The position numbers were made by a program, and so were the translations under genes. The notes under the pieces are model-generated. The model worked only from the letters and a program-made list of their open reading frames with translations, made no database searches and was not told where the DNA came from. From Lucifuga dentata (lineage: Eukaryota; Chordata; Actinopteri; Ophidiiformes; Bythitidae), in the NCBI GenBank assembly GCA_014773175.1, contig VXCM01001507.1:32222-96221 (forward strand): DNA of 64,000 nucleotides, written 5' to 3'. Every line of letters starts with the position of its first letter. Positions within the stretch are counted from its first letter, which is position 1. This document shows positions 1 through 11,837 of the stretch, one piece after another.

Positions 1-485
1 CAAAACATAAAACCATATTTTACTTTTCATGTTATATTGCCAAATCCTTTAATCTTTCAAACTCAAATGTTCAGGTGATACACTTAACTTAAAATTCAAT
101 GTGCTAACACATATGTCCAAATGTAGAAGGGAGAGTTGTTTTTGATTTCTCTGCAAAAGCCATCTTCTCCTGGGACTATATTCCCTGGTGGAGACATACA
201 CTGTCTTCCATGCAAGTTCCATTAAATAATTTTGGCAAAAAAAAAAACCTTTGTAGACAAAGTGTTTGCTGTGATGAATTGCCTATCTTAAATGTTTCAA
301 GTCTTACAAATTTTAATTGCGTACCAGAATGAATTGAAACCAATGGCTGTCTGGAAAGCAGAAAAAACAATTCTAAAATGTACTGCTCCAATAGTATGTT
401 TTGGGACATGGTTGTCAGTAACATAACGTGTATGAAGGTTGTATACATCTGGCTCAAACATGCAAAATTTGGTATGGTCCTTTAA
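1..485 (+). mobile_element. MITE-1 copy 1 (left end outside the window)
   Basis: This is the right part of the ~580-bp repeat. Its inverted end (GGTATGGTCCT) is followed by TTAA at 482-485. It contains the family's conserved core TGGGACTATATTCCCTGGTG near 171-190. It lies upstream of the first LDLRAD2 exon in the window, so probably in an intron. Confidence 0.8.
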
Positions 486-803
486 AATTGTTACCATGCA
501 GATATGAAAGGTTAGAGTGATTATTTATAAATGGTAGGTGTGCAGTTTGCATTTTCTCCTCGTGTTCCCAAACTGGTTTCCTCACACCCAAACGACATGC
601 ATGTTAGGCGTGTCATTTGGGTGTGAGGAAGACTCCTGGCCTTGACCGAGGCTCCAGTTTGGTTCTTGAGTACAATGCTGTAACTCATAAACAGTTTAAA
701 TAGGTCAAATTTAGAGGATCATTTTCCCATCGAGGGTTAATGAAGTCTAACTTAATTTAAAGTTTGTGAGAATTTCATCTCTGGTGTGTTTTTGTCCCGT
801 CAG

Positions 804-1289
804 TGAACGTAGTGGACTTCTGTGGACAGACAATCCGGGGCGATGGCATGATCGTCAACTCCCACCAGGAATCCAAAAAGTACTACTTTGTTACCATGGG
901 AACTGACTGTCACCTCACCATGCAGGCAACATCCCCAAAAGACAAAGTCCAGTTCTATTTCCGCTTCTTCCTGGTCTACAGCTTGCTGCGGGTGGCGCCT
1001 CTAAGCCCTGCCCCTCCCTTCCCGGAGTCCCCTCGTGGCTCCGCCCCTCTCAACCCGAGACTGGAGCCCACATCCGGAGAGAACCCGAGTGACCCGTGTC
1101 ACGCCGGGTCATATGTTCAGTTCTTTGATGGGCGGGACAGGAGCTCTCCGCCGCTCGGGCCACCGCTCTGTGGGAAGAGCCCGCCTCGGCCCGTTCTGTC
1201 GACAGGGAACTACCTGACCCTGCGGCTGGTGACCCGGGGCACTCAGCCCAGGGTCGACTTTGTAGGAGACTTCACCTCCTTCAGGCTGG
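804..1289 (+). CDS. ldlrad2: LDLRAD2 exon: CUB-like domain
   Basis: The acceptor is TCCCGTCAG ending at 803 and the donor is GTAAGA at 1290. The 486-nt exon is open throughout in phase 1. It encodes a CUB-like beta-sandwich with Cys in FCGQ, TDCHL, DPCHAGSYVQFF and PLCGK. A Pro/Ser-rich insert (residues encoded about 990-1085) separates the two halves. Confidence 0.9.
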
Positions 1290-4200
1290 GTAAGAAAGAT
1301 TAAAGCTGCCTTCCAGTCAAATGGGAACTCGGAATTTCCCAGTTGAAAATTCTGAGTTCTGACCTCCAAGCATTCCGGCACCCACAATGCCAAATGTAAA
1401 CAAAAATACATGACTGAAAGCCAATAAATACTATAAAATAAGTAAAGTTAGTAATAAATACTATCTAAAGTAAAGTTAGATTACAGGACTGTTTGGTTGG
1501 ATTGTGTACAATAATACTAATCACAGTATTAAACATTTGTATGGAAAAGTTAATTTTATGAAATTATTCACATGTATCAATGGAAAACAGTTATAATACA
1601 CTATAGATAGATAACTTGGTGATGTATTTTGACCTTTTTATTTCAGTGTCATGCAAGAAAAAATACTTTATTCACATTCACAAAGTTCACTTCCATGGGC
1701 AACGCCATATTGAGTGATTTGATCCGAGTTTCCAAGTCAGAGCTCCTACTTCAAGTGCCATTCCAACGCATTTTTCAAGTATGAGTTGGAAATTTTTGAG
1801 TTCCAAGTTGTCTGGAACGCAGCATAAGACATGTCATTCATGCTCCAGATGGCTTGGTGGAACCTATATTAAAAAAAAAAAAAACCCAGCCCAATGTGTC
1901 CGTGTGGCAGTAGATATTATATTGGCATCTATGTATATATTGGCAGTAAATACAACTGCAGTACATTAATGTTTTACAGGTGCATTTTTAACCCTCATTT
2001 TTCTTAATTTCTGTATTGTTGTTGCCTGTTGTTGTATTTGTATCATTGCTATTGTACTGTTTAGTTTCCAGTAAAATTTAAATTTTAACATTTTCTGTTT
2101 GCTTACATAATTGAGTTTACCGATCAACTTTTGAATATCCTGCCGCAGAATAAATTGTGAATCCTTTAATGATTTAACAAACCAAAGAATATCACACATC
2201 AGTATGTTGCCAGCAGATATTTCAGCTTTCAGAAATCAGTATCAGCCTTAAGAATCCACCACATGCTTTCAGGCTTGTATGACAGCATAAGTTTCCTTTT
2301 TCTGTTCTTTCCTCCTCAGGTTTTAACCAATCAGAGTGCAGCAGTGAGCCGTACTTCACATGCAGGAACGGGAAGTGTATCCCCGTCAGTCTGGTGTGTG
2401 ACGACAAAGGCATCGACAACTGTGGAGATGGAAGCGACCTGGAAGAAAACCTGACCACAGGGTGCAAAGGTCAGGAACATTTTACTTTTGATGTTGAGAT
2501 TTTATTATAACATAAAATAAATGCTGCCTTTCTTGTTTAAAGTCAAGTCAAATTTATTTATAAAGCATATTTTAAAACAACTGTCATTGACCAAAGTGCT
2601 GTACAATGGAACAAAGATGTTCAATAAACAATATAAAAGCACACAATTAATAATAAAATATGAATAAAAACGAGAAATGTAACATAACTATATGCAGAAA
2701 CATAGCTATACATACACATGCATACATATATGTAAAGAATAAATAATAAAAAAAAAAAACACTCAAAATTAACTGCAATAATTGCTGCCTGAAAAAAGGC
2801 AGTAATGATAACAGAAAAAGAAAAAAAAAAGAAAAAGGGAACTACTGAAAAGCAAAGCCAAACAGGTACATTTCAGCGTTCCTCCCAAAAGCATTAAAGG
2901 AGCTGCAGGAGCTGCTCTCCTGATGGACCTGGGAAGAGACGAGCCTAAAGATCTGTCTCTCCATGCAGCAGCCTGATCCTGGCAGGCAGAGGACCAACAT
3001 CTGCCGACTAGAAGACGAACGAATGTGATCACTCCAGTTTCAAAGATGCTGAGATGAGATCGTCCAGGCACTCCAACAGCTCCAGCAGGAGGCGACACAT
3101 AGAAAGTAGCCGGAGCAGACGACAGTTAAAAGACGTTAATGCAGCAGCAGCAAGCTAGCTCCAGTCAGAACAGCCAGCAGCTCAGCAGGAAAACCATAAA
3201 CGGAGTCTCTCCAGCAAAGAATCCACAGAGCAAAGAGTTCACAAAAAGTTCATAAAATAATTACCATTCCCAAACTGGAATATAGCAAAANCAGAGCAAA
3301 GAGTTCACAAAAAGTTCATAAAATAATTACCATTCCCAAACTGGAATATAGCAAAAACTTCCACAGGAAAAACAAAACGAAACAAAAACAAATGAACAAA
3401 CACAGGAGGAGCGGCGACCAACATGCACCAGCGTTACTGTCCTAACATTCTCTTGTTTAGTGTGTATGTACAAAATCGTGTGGCAGCTAAAGAGAAATGT
3501 AAAATACTTGATCAAAGAACATTAATGTCATGAGGCTGCCATTCTCTACCTGTCCACCAGCTGTCACCCTTGAGTTTCTTGCCTCTGCTTGACTGACACA
3601 CCGGCTCTTAATTCACCTCATCAGTTGCTGTATACGCCAGCCAGTTTTCATCTCAGTACAGTGGTTCTCAATCTTGGTCCTCATGGGCCATAACATATTC
3701 TCTGTAATATCCACACCCTTTACCTAAATCAGGTGTGCTTAGCCAATCAAGATCTAGGAGGCAACAACTATTGATCGAGTCAACACAGCTGATTTAGCTA
3801 AGTTAGCTAACCTAAGTTGACAGGTCAAATGGGGAACATCACCCGTAAAAAAAATATCATCTCTGGGAGGAAAAAATAAGATTAAATCAAATTCTTGGAT
3901 TTTATGAATTGCAGCATTTAATACAACGAGGGAATGTATTAAGTGGATCACGATATAATCTTCTGTCATAGCATTCTGATCCTTCTGTTTAACAATGGGC
4001 CTGAAACTCTCTCCTTCATCAGCAGGACAGTTCGTTCCTCCTCAGCCTCCACCGCCAACCACCACCACACCCCCGCCGTCCGTAAACCCACCCACAGTGC
4101 CAATGTCTACACATTTGAACTGCGGCATATCAAACAACACTCCTGCTCATGAATCAATAACAGGTAGGTGAAAGTGTAACATATTTAATCCTGTCATTTT

Positions 4201-6001
4201 CGTTGACTTTAGGAAAAGTTTGCACTTTGAGCAAGAATATATCAACATGTAATGCGCTGATGGTGCCTCACAGTTGGTTGGTTGGTACACAAATTAAGTG
4301 CTCCTTTGGAGGTAAAGTGGCCTTACAACTGGGTGTAAAACTAATGGAGGCAACCATTGAGTTGTTAATTTTAACCGAAACACTCGTAAACCAATAAACG
4401 GTGATGGATTCTCACGGCCGAGCTTCTCTGTTCCGGCCTCAGGGGTGCAAACAGAGATTGACCAGGCCAGACTGTCAGGCTCTGATTGCTTTTAAGACCG
4501 AGCCAAGCCTGGAGTGAGAAAACAGCCATTCTTCTATTCTGGCTTTTCAACTGAGGCCGAGAGAAAGCATTCACATTTGCCCGCTGTGCAAATTGCCAGC
4601 TGTTTATTAGCTGAGACCCAATTTAGTGTACTCAGTTCTTCCCAAAACCGACGGACCACAGGCTGGACGGAGAGACGGGTCATCTAAAGAGCACACAGGG
4701 TTCCAACTCTCCCAATATTTGAGTTAAATCCATACCATGACCACTTGTTTCCGATTGGCTGGCAGGTGTCCGTTATGATCATATGTCAGGACACCTCAAA
4801 CATAGCTGGTCAGGAGTTTAACCACTGAAGGTTAATTAAACTGTGGGTAACCATAGCAACAATGACAATTTGGACAGTTTCCCTTGCTGCCCTGTGATAA
4901 GTGTAGAAATAGAAATGTAACAGACACACGTTGTGGTTTTGGTTACAGTTAGCATTGCAACTGTGGCACTCGGAGACTAAATTCCAGTCCTCACAGTGGG
5001 GTTGCCAGGTTTTCTCACTTTTGTATGAATAAAACCAGAGGTCCTCTCAGGACATCTTGTCATGTATTATTACTTACTTTACACACAATGTTTTGTGTTC
5101 CATTTTTACACATTAAATATACAAGCAGCATGTAAATTAGCCATGGAGATGGTAGTATGTAGGTGCATTTTTTTCCTTTTTTTGATGGAGCTAAGCTAGC
5201 AGTTTCCCTCTGCTTTCAGTCGTTATGCTAAGCTAAGCTAGGCAGAACATGTCCTGAATCTGAATGTATTATATACTGTACTGTATGAGAGCCATACAAA
5301 CTTACCAATGGATTTTTCTCTAATAAAGCATTTGAAGGACTAGAAGTAACAATATTTTGCTGCATCTTTCGTACTTTAGCAAGGCAAAGCAGTATGTGAA
5401 GGATAAGTGACGCTTCTTCATTCACAGTATATTTTCAGAAATCAAACCCCAAATAACATGAGCTAAAGTTGGTTTGGTGAATCTGAGACTGCATGGAAAA
5501 AGAAAATTTGCACTCTAGTACAGTTATACATTAACTGGGTATTGATGTGCTTGTTTTGGCAGATTCTGATTTGTATTTGAGAGTGTGTAGTTTTCCTGAT
5601 AGTAAGGAAAAGGGACTCTGTACAGGCAGAAAGAGTAGCACTTAAATCAAACATGGCTGCCACATGAATAAGGATAATTGGTGTATATTTTGCCTGTTTT
5701 ATTCTCAGACTCGACCAGCTCGGTGTCCCTGTTGGCCCTGTACGTGGTCCTAGGTGTGGTGGCGGGCAGCGTGGTGCTGTGCTGGTGCTGCTGGTCACCC
5801 GGTTGGTTCCTGTGGCGGGTTGGCATCTGTCGCTTCCTGCCCTGCTGTAACTCGGCCTGCGCCTCCTGCCAGCTCTGCGCCCACAGCTGCACCCACAACA
5901 AGGACCTCAGACCGGCCAAAGTCACCCCGCACGCTCCGGTCAACAGGACAGCGACCACTGCCGCCAGCACCGATGAAAACGTTACCACTGCAGCAGTTTA
6001 G
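804..6001 (+). CDS. ldlrad2: LDLRAD2, LDL receptor class A domain-containing 2 (3' part, four exons)
   Basis: Four exons (804-1289, 2320-2469, 4026-4163, 5709-6001) join in constant phase 1 with GT-AG introns into one frame ending at TAG 5999-6001. The order is a CUB-like ectodomain (VDFCGQ near the start, TRGTQPRVDFVGDFTSFRLG at its end), an LDLa module, a Pro/Thr-rich stalk, one hydrophobic segment, and a Cys-rich cytoplasmic tail. The CUB-like part and the LDLa motif match vertebrate LDLRAD2 as I know it. It is inferred to be a type I surface protein; ligand and function are not known to me. The signal peptide and 5' exons lie left of the window, since the first exon here begins at an acceptor in mid-codon. 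The next gene, G0S2, lies 12.7 kb away on the other strand. Confidence 0.9.
1303..1830. mobile_element. MITE-2 copy in an LDLRAD2 intron
   Basis: The ends are imperfect inverted repeats. The left end reads GCTGCCTTCCAGTCAAATGG; the right end, reversed, reads GCTGCGTTCCAGACAACTTG. No coding potential was seen. A related copy lies at 15573-16003, and both share TTCCAAGTCAGAGCTCC and TTCCAAGTTGTCTGGAAC. A non-autonomous DNA transposon is inferred; the family is not identified. Confidence 0.6.
2320..2469 (+). CDS. ldlrad2: LDLRAD2 exon: LDL receptor class A module
   Basis: The exon follows CCTCCTCAG and is followed by GTCAGG. It encodes a typical LDLa repeat: FTCRNGKCIP, SLVCD, then DNCGDGSD, the acidic calcium-binding signature. 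Six Cys are in family spacing. It is 150 nt, phase 1 to phase 1. Confidence 0.92.
2535..2630 (-). mobile_element. L2-like LINE/SINE 3' tail fragment
   Basis: Read on the minus strand, the segment has CAGCACTTTGGTCAA followed by GCTTTATAAATAAATTTGAC, the tail layout of fish L2-type retroelements. The sequence to about 3220 may belong to the same insertion, but I see no reverse transcriptase motif in it. Confidence 0.5.
4026..4163 (+). CDS. ldlrad2: LDLRAD2 exon: Pro/Thr-rich stalk
   Basis: The acceptor CATCAGCAG ends at 4025 and the donor GTAGGT starts at 4164. In phase 1 the 138-nt exon encodes a low-complexity stretch (PPQPPPPTTTTPPP) and an N-glycosylation-type NNT. It fits a glycosylated juxtamembrane stalk. 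It is supported mainly by phase, splice sites and position, since such stalks are poorly conserved. Confidence 0.75.
5709..6001 (+). CDS. ldlrad2: LDLRAD2 last exon: transmembrane segment and Cys-rich tail
   Basis: The acceptor TTCTCAG ends at 5708 and the stop TAG is 5999-6001. The exon starts with a hydrophobic helix (SVSLLALYVVLGVVAGSVVL). It is followed at once by a Cys/Trp-rich stretch with about a dozen Cys, plausible palmitoylation sites, and then a Thr/Ala-rich C-terminus. GC content is much higher than the surrounding introns. Confidence 0.88.
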
Positions 6002-6430
6002 AGGAAATCTTTTCAGAGAGCAAGCAGACAAGTGAGCATGCTAACACTAAGCTGCAGTCACCGGCCAACACAGAGAGATTCTGCAGCAAAGAGCAAAAGT
6101 CTTTTTTAGTGTTCTTGAAGAACCAATGGACCAATGTGTTCCTGCAAATGCATTTGATTTATGGATATGTTGTGTGTGTTTGCTTTAAATGCGTTGATGC
6201 AGGAGAAGAGGCTGCTGTCTTTATGATGCTGTGATTGCTGTGAAGCGAAGGTAAGGCAGGGTACAGTACGCGTTGTATGAAAAACATGAATGTATCTGAA
6301 AGATGTGTGAAATTGTTTTTAGAATCATTTATAAAAGCAAGTCTTGTTCACAGCACGTGTTGCCAGTTTTTGAGGAAGTGTCAAGGAGAAACATTTGTGA
6401 AATAAATTAGTAATTTGTGCCTTCAAATTA
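6002..6430 (+). other. ldlrad2: LDLRAD2 3' UTR with candidate poly(A) signal
   Basis: Non-coding sequence follows the LDLRAD2 stop. An AATAAA hexamer at 6401-6406 is a plausible poly(A) signal. The transcript end is inferred. Confidence 0.5.
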
Positions 6431-6907
6431 CAAATTATTACACTGAATAGGTTAATTTAATTACTCGTTTGATGAGCCCTAAAAATTTTAATTTTCATTT
6501 AAAAAATGAAAGTTAAAAAAGTTTCATGGTTGGATTCAACACTTCCAGGACTATATACACACACATCATGAACAATATTTACTGTAGCAGCTTGGAGTGA
6601 TTAATTTCCAAAGTCCCTTGCTCAGACATGATTGACAAAATTTGTCATTTTTGATCAACCCTAATTATTTACATAAGTAGTTAATAAATCTTTCATGGTT
6701 GCATTCAGCACTTTGAGGACTATGTATACACAGATTATGAACAATTTTTACTGTAGCATTTTGGAATAATTAATTTCCAAAGTCCTTTGTACAGACATGC
6801 AATTATTAAAATTTTTCATAATTTATTCAGTTATTCAGTCCCTCAATTTAGTAATGTTCACCCTCGAATTAGAAACTTTAGCTTTTGAATTACTTAACTT
6901 GCTGGGT
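6431..6907. other. Intergenic AT-rich sequence with a local duplication
   Basis: No gene was seen. Two diverged copies (about 6525-6625 and 6690-6800) share TTTCATGGTTG, ATTCA-CACTT and AATTAATTTCCAAAGTCC, so this is a degraded tandem duplication of about 170 bp. Confidence 0.5.
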
Positions 6908-6908
6908 T

Positions 6909-6942
<34 letters not shown>

Positions 6943-6960
6943 CACACACACACACACATN

Positions 6961-6993
<33 letters not shown>

Positions 6994-7008
6994 CACACAC
7001 ACACACAT
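6908..7008. repeat. (CA)n microsatellite with N at 6960
   Basis: An almost pure CA dinucleotide tract of about 100 bp, broken by one N that probably marks an unresolved length. Confidence 0.95.
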
Positions 7009-7029
7009 AACCATCTCTGCAGAACTTTC

Positions 7030-8103
7030 ATATTTTTCTGTCTCACATGGCAACTTTTCTTCATCCTCAGCTTTCATTTCCTGTGGGGTCCCCCAGGGTT
7101 CAATACTTGGTCCCATTCTTTTTTCATTTATATGACACCCAGCTTTACATTCCCTTAAATCCAAGTAACTTAAAAAAAAAAAAAAAACAGATATCAAAAA
7201 CTGCCTCCATGACATCAAATTCTCGATGACTCAGAACTTTCTCCAGCTCAGAAAAAATAAATAAGAAGTTCTTTTACTGGGACCACATCATTTAACCTCT
7301 CTTCTTTCCCTATACAGCACCTCATTTCCTTTCTGGAAGCCATACACAAGAAATCTTGGAAACATATTTGACTCTGCTTTAAAGGCTGACAAATCAGGCA
7401 GTCAAAATCCAATTTCAGCCTACTGTTGTTTTTCAAACTCAGGACCATTCTTTGTTTCTCTGACTTGGGGAAAGTTGTCATTGCCCACAATTTTTGCTGT
7501 TCTTTACATTTTGGTATAAATCACGCATTTCTAATGCCCCTTGAGCCTAATTTAAAATGCTGCAGCAAGGCTTTTAACCAGATTTTTTAAAAAGAGAGAC
7601 CATATCACTATTGGCTCCCCATTTGCTTCAGAATTAAAATAGGGGTGTTTGTTTACAAGGCACTAAATAACCTTGCCCCATTTACTTTTCAAACTCCTGT
7701 CCCCATACGAGATTTGAAATCTTCTGACTGAGGACTCCTGTCTGTCCCTAGATCCTGGACTAAATGCTATTACGACAGGCATTTCTCAGTAGCTGCCCCA
7801 AAATTCTAGAATTCTCTCCCCCCCTTCATTTGTTCTTCTCACTCCATTGAATCTTTCAAAATTCAACTTAAAAAGCATACTTTTACTGTCTTGCCTTTAA
7901 CTGTCCCTGTCAGCTTTTCTTTCTCTCTATTTGAGGAAATATACCAAATGCCTATAAGTGTTGCTTATCTGTACATTTTCTTAAACTTATGCCTTTTAGC
8001 TTATGTTCTTTGTTCTGTTCTTTCTTTTCTTTGTCGCTTCACTGTAAAGCACTTTGTTCAACTGTGTTGTTTAAAGCGCTATAGAAATAAAGATGAGTTG
8101 AGT
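7030..8103 (+). mobile_element. Degraded L2-like LINE (reverse transcriptase C-terminal part and 3' tail)
   Basis: Translated fragments in several + frames follow the order of an L2-type reverse transcriptase. SCGVPQGSILGPILF lies near 7070-7130, then DTQLYIPL without an intact catalytic pair. RNLGNIFDSALK is near 7350-7385, HYWLPICFRIK near 7605, VYKALNNLAP near 7650, and FWNSLP near 7810. It ends with the L2-type tail GTAAAGCACTTTG...AAAGCGCTATAGAAATAAAG at 8045-8095. Frameshifts, a poly(A) insertion near 7170 and deletions show it is dead. Confidence 0.8.
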
Positions 8104-8486
8104 TTTTAGGAACTGGATGACATTTGCAATATCACATTTTATTAGGCAAAAAAATCAATAATAGTAAACCAGAAGGATATGGATTTATAGAAATAGAAGG
8201 GATTGAGTTTTTACTTGGTTTTAACTAATGGTAAATTTTACTTAGTGTGGGAAGCTGTATTACCAGAAGCATTCGCAGCTGTCCTCACCACTAGACCTCA
8301 TTTAGTTTAAACTACAGTGAACTATGGTGTCCTCTTGCAGCTATGGAGTTTAATTTGAATGAAAATCAGTTAAGACTGATCTAAAAATATGGTAAAGAGT
8401 GAAAAGAGCAAGTCTTAAGTATGACATATATCTAAAGAGTAACTTCACCCAACATAAAAATTTAGAATTATTTTCCATCTAGTGGA

Positions 8487-10020
8487 CAGAGATGTGTAGT
8501 GTTCCATTTACTTTGTTACATTTATGTAAGTAACTTTTTTCACAAAATTGTACTTTACTGAGTAGTTTTATTGCAGGATAGTTTTAATTCATACTTGAGT
8601 ATATTTATGGAGAAAAAAATATACTTTTATTCCATTACATTTGGTCATGCTCTTTGCGTTACTTTTGATTTCACCTGTTTGAATTCAGTCATGTTCAGTT
8701 TTTCTCTCATTGTCAGTGCTTAATTTGTACCATAATGCACCGGAACTGAGTTCTGGCACTTATTTCTGATGGCTCTGTGCGTACCGGGAAAGATTATTTC
8801 AGAAGCTAGCATTCCGGAACTATATTAAGTAATTTAGTTTTAATTTTATATCACTTTTGGACATAATTGTGTGCATTAAACAATAAAATAATTAAATTGT
8901 GTACAATCACAAAAGCAAATTATCGAAGCTAACACCAAACCGGAAATGTGGATAAAATGTATGAAAACGAGCCTTTCTAAAAGCTGACTCGAGGAATGAT
9001 CACACTATGAAATGTTTCTCCACAGCAGAACAGTCATGGTATTTTTTTCTTTTTTTTAAATTTTGTTTTAGTTTCTTAAATGTAGTTATGGTGTGTCTAT
9101 CAGCGGTGTGACACATAGCTGTAAGCTGGCTACGAGGCTCTCATTTCGTATTGACAGCTCGCCACACCTCACCTACCATAATAAGTGTTGTTGCAGGGAG
9201 CACTGACTTAGTGCTTAGTGCCGCNCCCCCCCCTGTCAACAACTGAAAGTCCCAATAAAATTAGCATCCCAATCTGATCGTGGTTCCGGCACTTCTTTTT
9301 GCCCAAATTAAGCACTGCTCATTGTCAGACACTACACTGTCTGCTTCAGCTCTGAAGTAGCCACGCCCCCACCCTCTGTTTCCATGGTTTCACCTGGAGC
9401 AGAACAGTCATGGTGGAATCTACAGCAGGAGGTCTACAAGAGGCACATCCCTGACCACACATTCAAATGCTGTTTTCTTTTCAGTCTACCAAAACAGCTA
9501 CCAACAGCTACATAATGTGTTGTGTCTTTGTCACTAAAAATGTGACATTTCAGCTTCTAAGAATCAACATGGAACTTGAGTAAAAACATGTGGCGGTAAG
9601 CTGCAACGTTAGCTACTTAACTAGCTGCTGCTGCTAATGCTAACTCAAGTTTTCCTGTTCTATTGTGAGTAAATTCATGAAGCTAACCTAGCTAACTGTC
9701 TTGGGGCCAGGATTGTCATGATTTGTTATGTGGTAAATATTTGATTTATTACTGTCTACTGTTTCTTTATATGATATGATTTGGATTGTATTAGAAGCTA
9801 CATCTTGCATTTTTTTTCCTCAGACGAGTCTTTATAGCTTGTTGATTATTCTAAAGAATAAGCTTGATCAAAGTTACGCACTACTCAAGTAAACTTTTTA
9901 ATACTTTCTTACTCTTACTCAAGTAATGATTTTGGTGACTACTCATACTTGAGTCACTATTATCATAAAATAACAATACTTTTACTTGAGTACAGTTTCT
10001 GGCTATTCTGTCCACCTCTG
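8487..10020. mobile_element. hAT-type DNA transposon (non-autonomous) with perfect 8-bp target duplication
   Basis: The left end CAGAGATGTGTAG and the right end reversed CAGAGGTGGACAG are hAT-like inverted repeats. The element is bracketed by the exact 8-bp direct repeat CTAGTGGA at 8479-8486 and 10021-10028, the hAT signature. Subterminal regions are rich in ACTTGAGTA/TACTCAAGT motifs. No transposase ORF was seen. It contains the second element at 8714-9317. Confidence 0.88.
8714..9317. mobile_element. Second hAT-type element nested inside the first
   Basis: The ends are CAGTGCTTAATTTG and, reversed from the right, CAGTGCTTAATTTG, both followed inward by GCACCGGAAC/GTGCCGGAAC-like blocks. 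The perfect 8-bp direct repeat CTCATTGT flanks it at 8706-8713 and 9318-9325. It is 604 bp with an N at 9225, and non-coding. Confidence 0.9.
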
Positions 10021-10028
10021 CTAGTGGA

Positions 10029-11837
10029 TGTTGTGTGACCTGACCCTCATTTTAAGCAGTAACAGTGAATCACAGCAGGGTTTGGTCACCAGACTTAAAA
10101 GTTTAAACCCTATAGATTTTAGAAAAACAATTATTCTATACTGATTTAATGTAGAGTTACGACACAAATCCAAGTGTCCACAACCAGAGTGTTTAGAGAT
10201 TATTGGCACATGAATGAAGGTGATAATTTGATGGAATAAATTATCTCATTTAGGATCACACATTTTTTGAGGGAATGATTAAGTAATTCAAGGGTACAAA
10301 TTGTTAAATAGATGAAAAGTTTTCTCATTAAATTTCCCCTGACACATGACTCTGTATGTAACCATGACAGCAACACATATGGTTTAAGAGACTAATTATG
10401 AAGTTTTTAACATGCAACACTTTCAGTTTGGCACATTCCCAAATAGACATTGAATAGACATTACTTTTTGTATATATTGTTTTTAGTGATGTCTGTGATT
10501 ATTATGATTTTTGTATTAGATTTTGTATTGTTTTAGATTTAGATTAAATGTAGTTATGTAAGATTTTTTTTCAGCCGTGAAACTTTCAGTCTAAGAGTTT
10601 TGAGCCTAATTTTGCTTCATATCCGGCTGAGGAATCAGGTTCCTGGTGATAGAGCAGCTGTTCTCCGCTGGATGAATTCCTGTTGTTCCAAACATACAGA
10701 CTTACTCAGCGTGCATCTGGACCAGCTGTTATGTATGCAAAACATATATGTAATTTAGGAAAGGAATCGCACACATCTGCGAAACAGTATTGTGGAGTCC
10801 AAAGTGATTTATGCAATTGTATTTTTCTGAGTTTGTGTTTCATTTGCCACTGAAAAAGCTGCACCTTAAAAATATCCTTCACTTGACAGGACAGCAAATT
10901 TTAGCTTATAAAAGCTTGATTTATATATATTGTTTTAAACTAAATAAAAGCAAGGTCTTGAAAACAGCATTTTGCAGAAACTGTGTAAACAATAAATGAT
11001 TTTGATAAGTCCAAATGTTTTGTCTAGTAAGGATTTTTTTTTTTTTTTTTTTTTTTTTACAGTGCAACTTTTTAGGCATTAAATCAAAAACAAATTCAGT
11101 GAAATGTAAAATTATATAAATGACCCCAGAGAGATAACCAAATGTATTATCACACCTACTGTCTGTATTAAAGTCTGTCTTTGGTTTTATTTAGCCATCT
11201 GAAGCCCAAAGCCTTTTCATTCATAATTAACCCTTTGGAACCTGAAGTGTTCATTTAATTTCCAACTGAAAAAAACAAATCCTTTACTAAACAGGATTAA
11301 GTTGGGCTTGTGAAAGTTATCATTTCTGCCAAGCCTATTTGTTTCTAGAAATTTTGTAATTCTATTTTTTTAATATATAGAAAATAAAGAAAAAAATGAT
11401 AGAAAACAATGTAAAATAAATTACTGATACTTTAACACAGTCTTGAACATTTGTGTGAAAAGCGATGGAAATAACAATAGAGAATCTGCAGGTACTTAAA
11501 ACTTATTTAAAGTTATATAACCTACAGTATAGTTTTGATCATAATGCTGAATCATGTGGCTCTGTGTGTAATGTGACGTAGAGAGTATGACAAGATCTGA
11601 CTGAAGCTTAAACTAATCTGTGAGGGATTTGTTTTGTATGACACTGTAATCATACTGTTTGTAGAAAAACTGTATAAAACTCAGAGGTTTTTATTTATTT
11701 ATTTATTTTTGAAGACAGTATGATTTAACATCACACTTGATTTTATTTTCCTTGTTTGAGAATTGGTTATTTAATTTAATGTTAATATAAATGTATCACT
11801 CAATGGAGCTTTAAAAAGGCTTGAAGTCTTAACGGTC
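10029..11837. other. Intergenic AT-rich sequence, no gene seen
   Basis: Short ORFs only, none with recognisable motifs. It contains a poly(T) run at about 11033-11059 and TTAACCCTTTGGA at 11229, resembling the end of the TTAA/CCC element at 36689. Confidence 0.6.

Noticed and set aside
5647..5988. Minus-strand ORF of 113 residues
   Set aside because: Antisense shadow of the GC-rich last LDLRAD2 exon.
6797..7218. ORFs of His/Thr or Cys/Val repeats on both strands
   Set aside because: They are translations of the (CA)n microsatellite; the only real signal is the LINE motif GVPQGS that follows.
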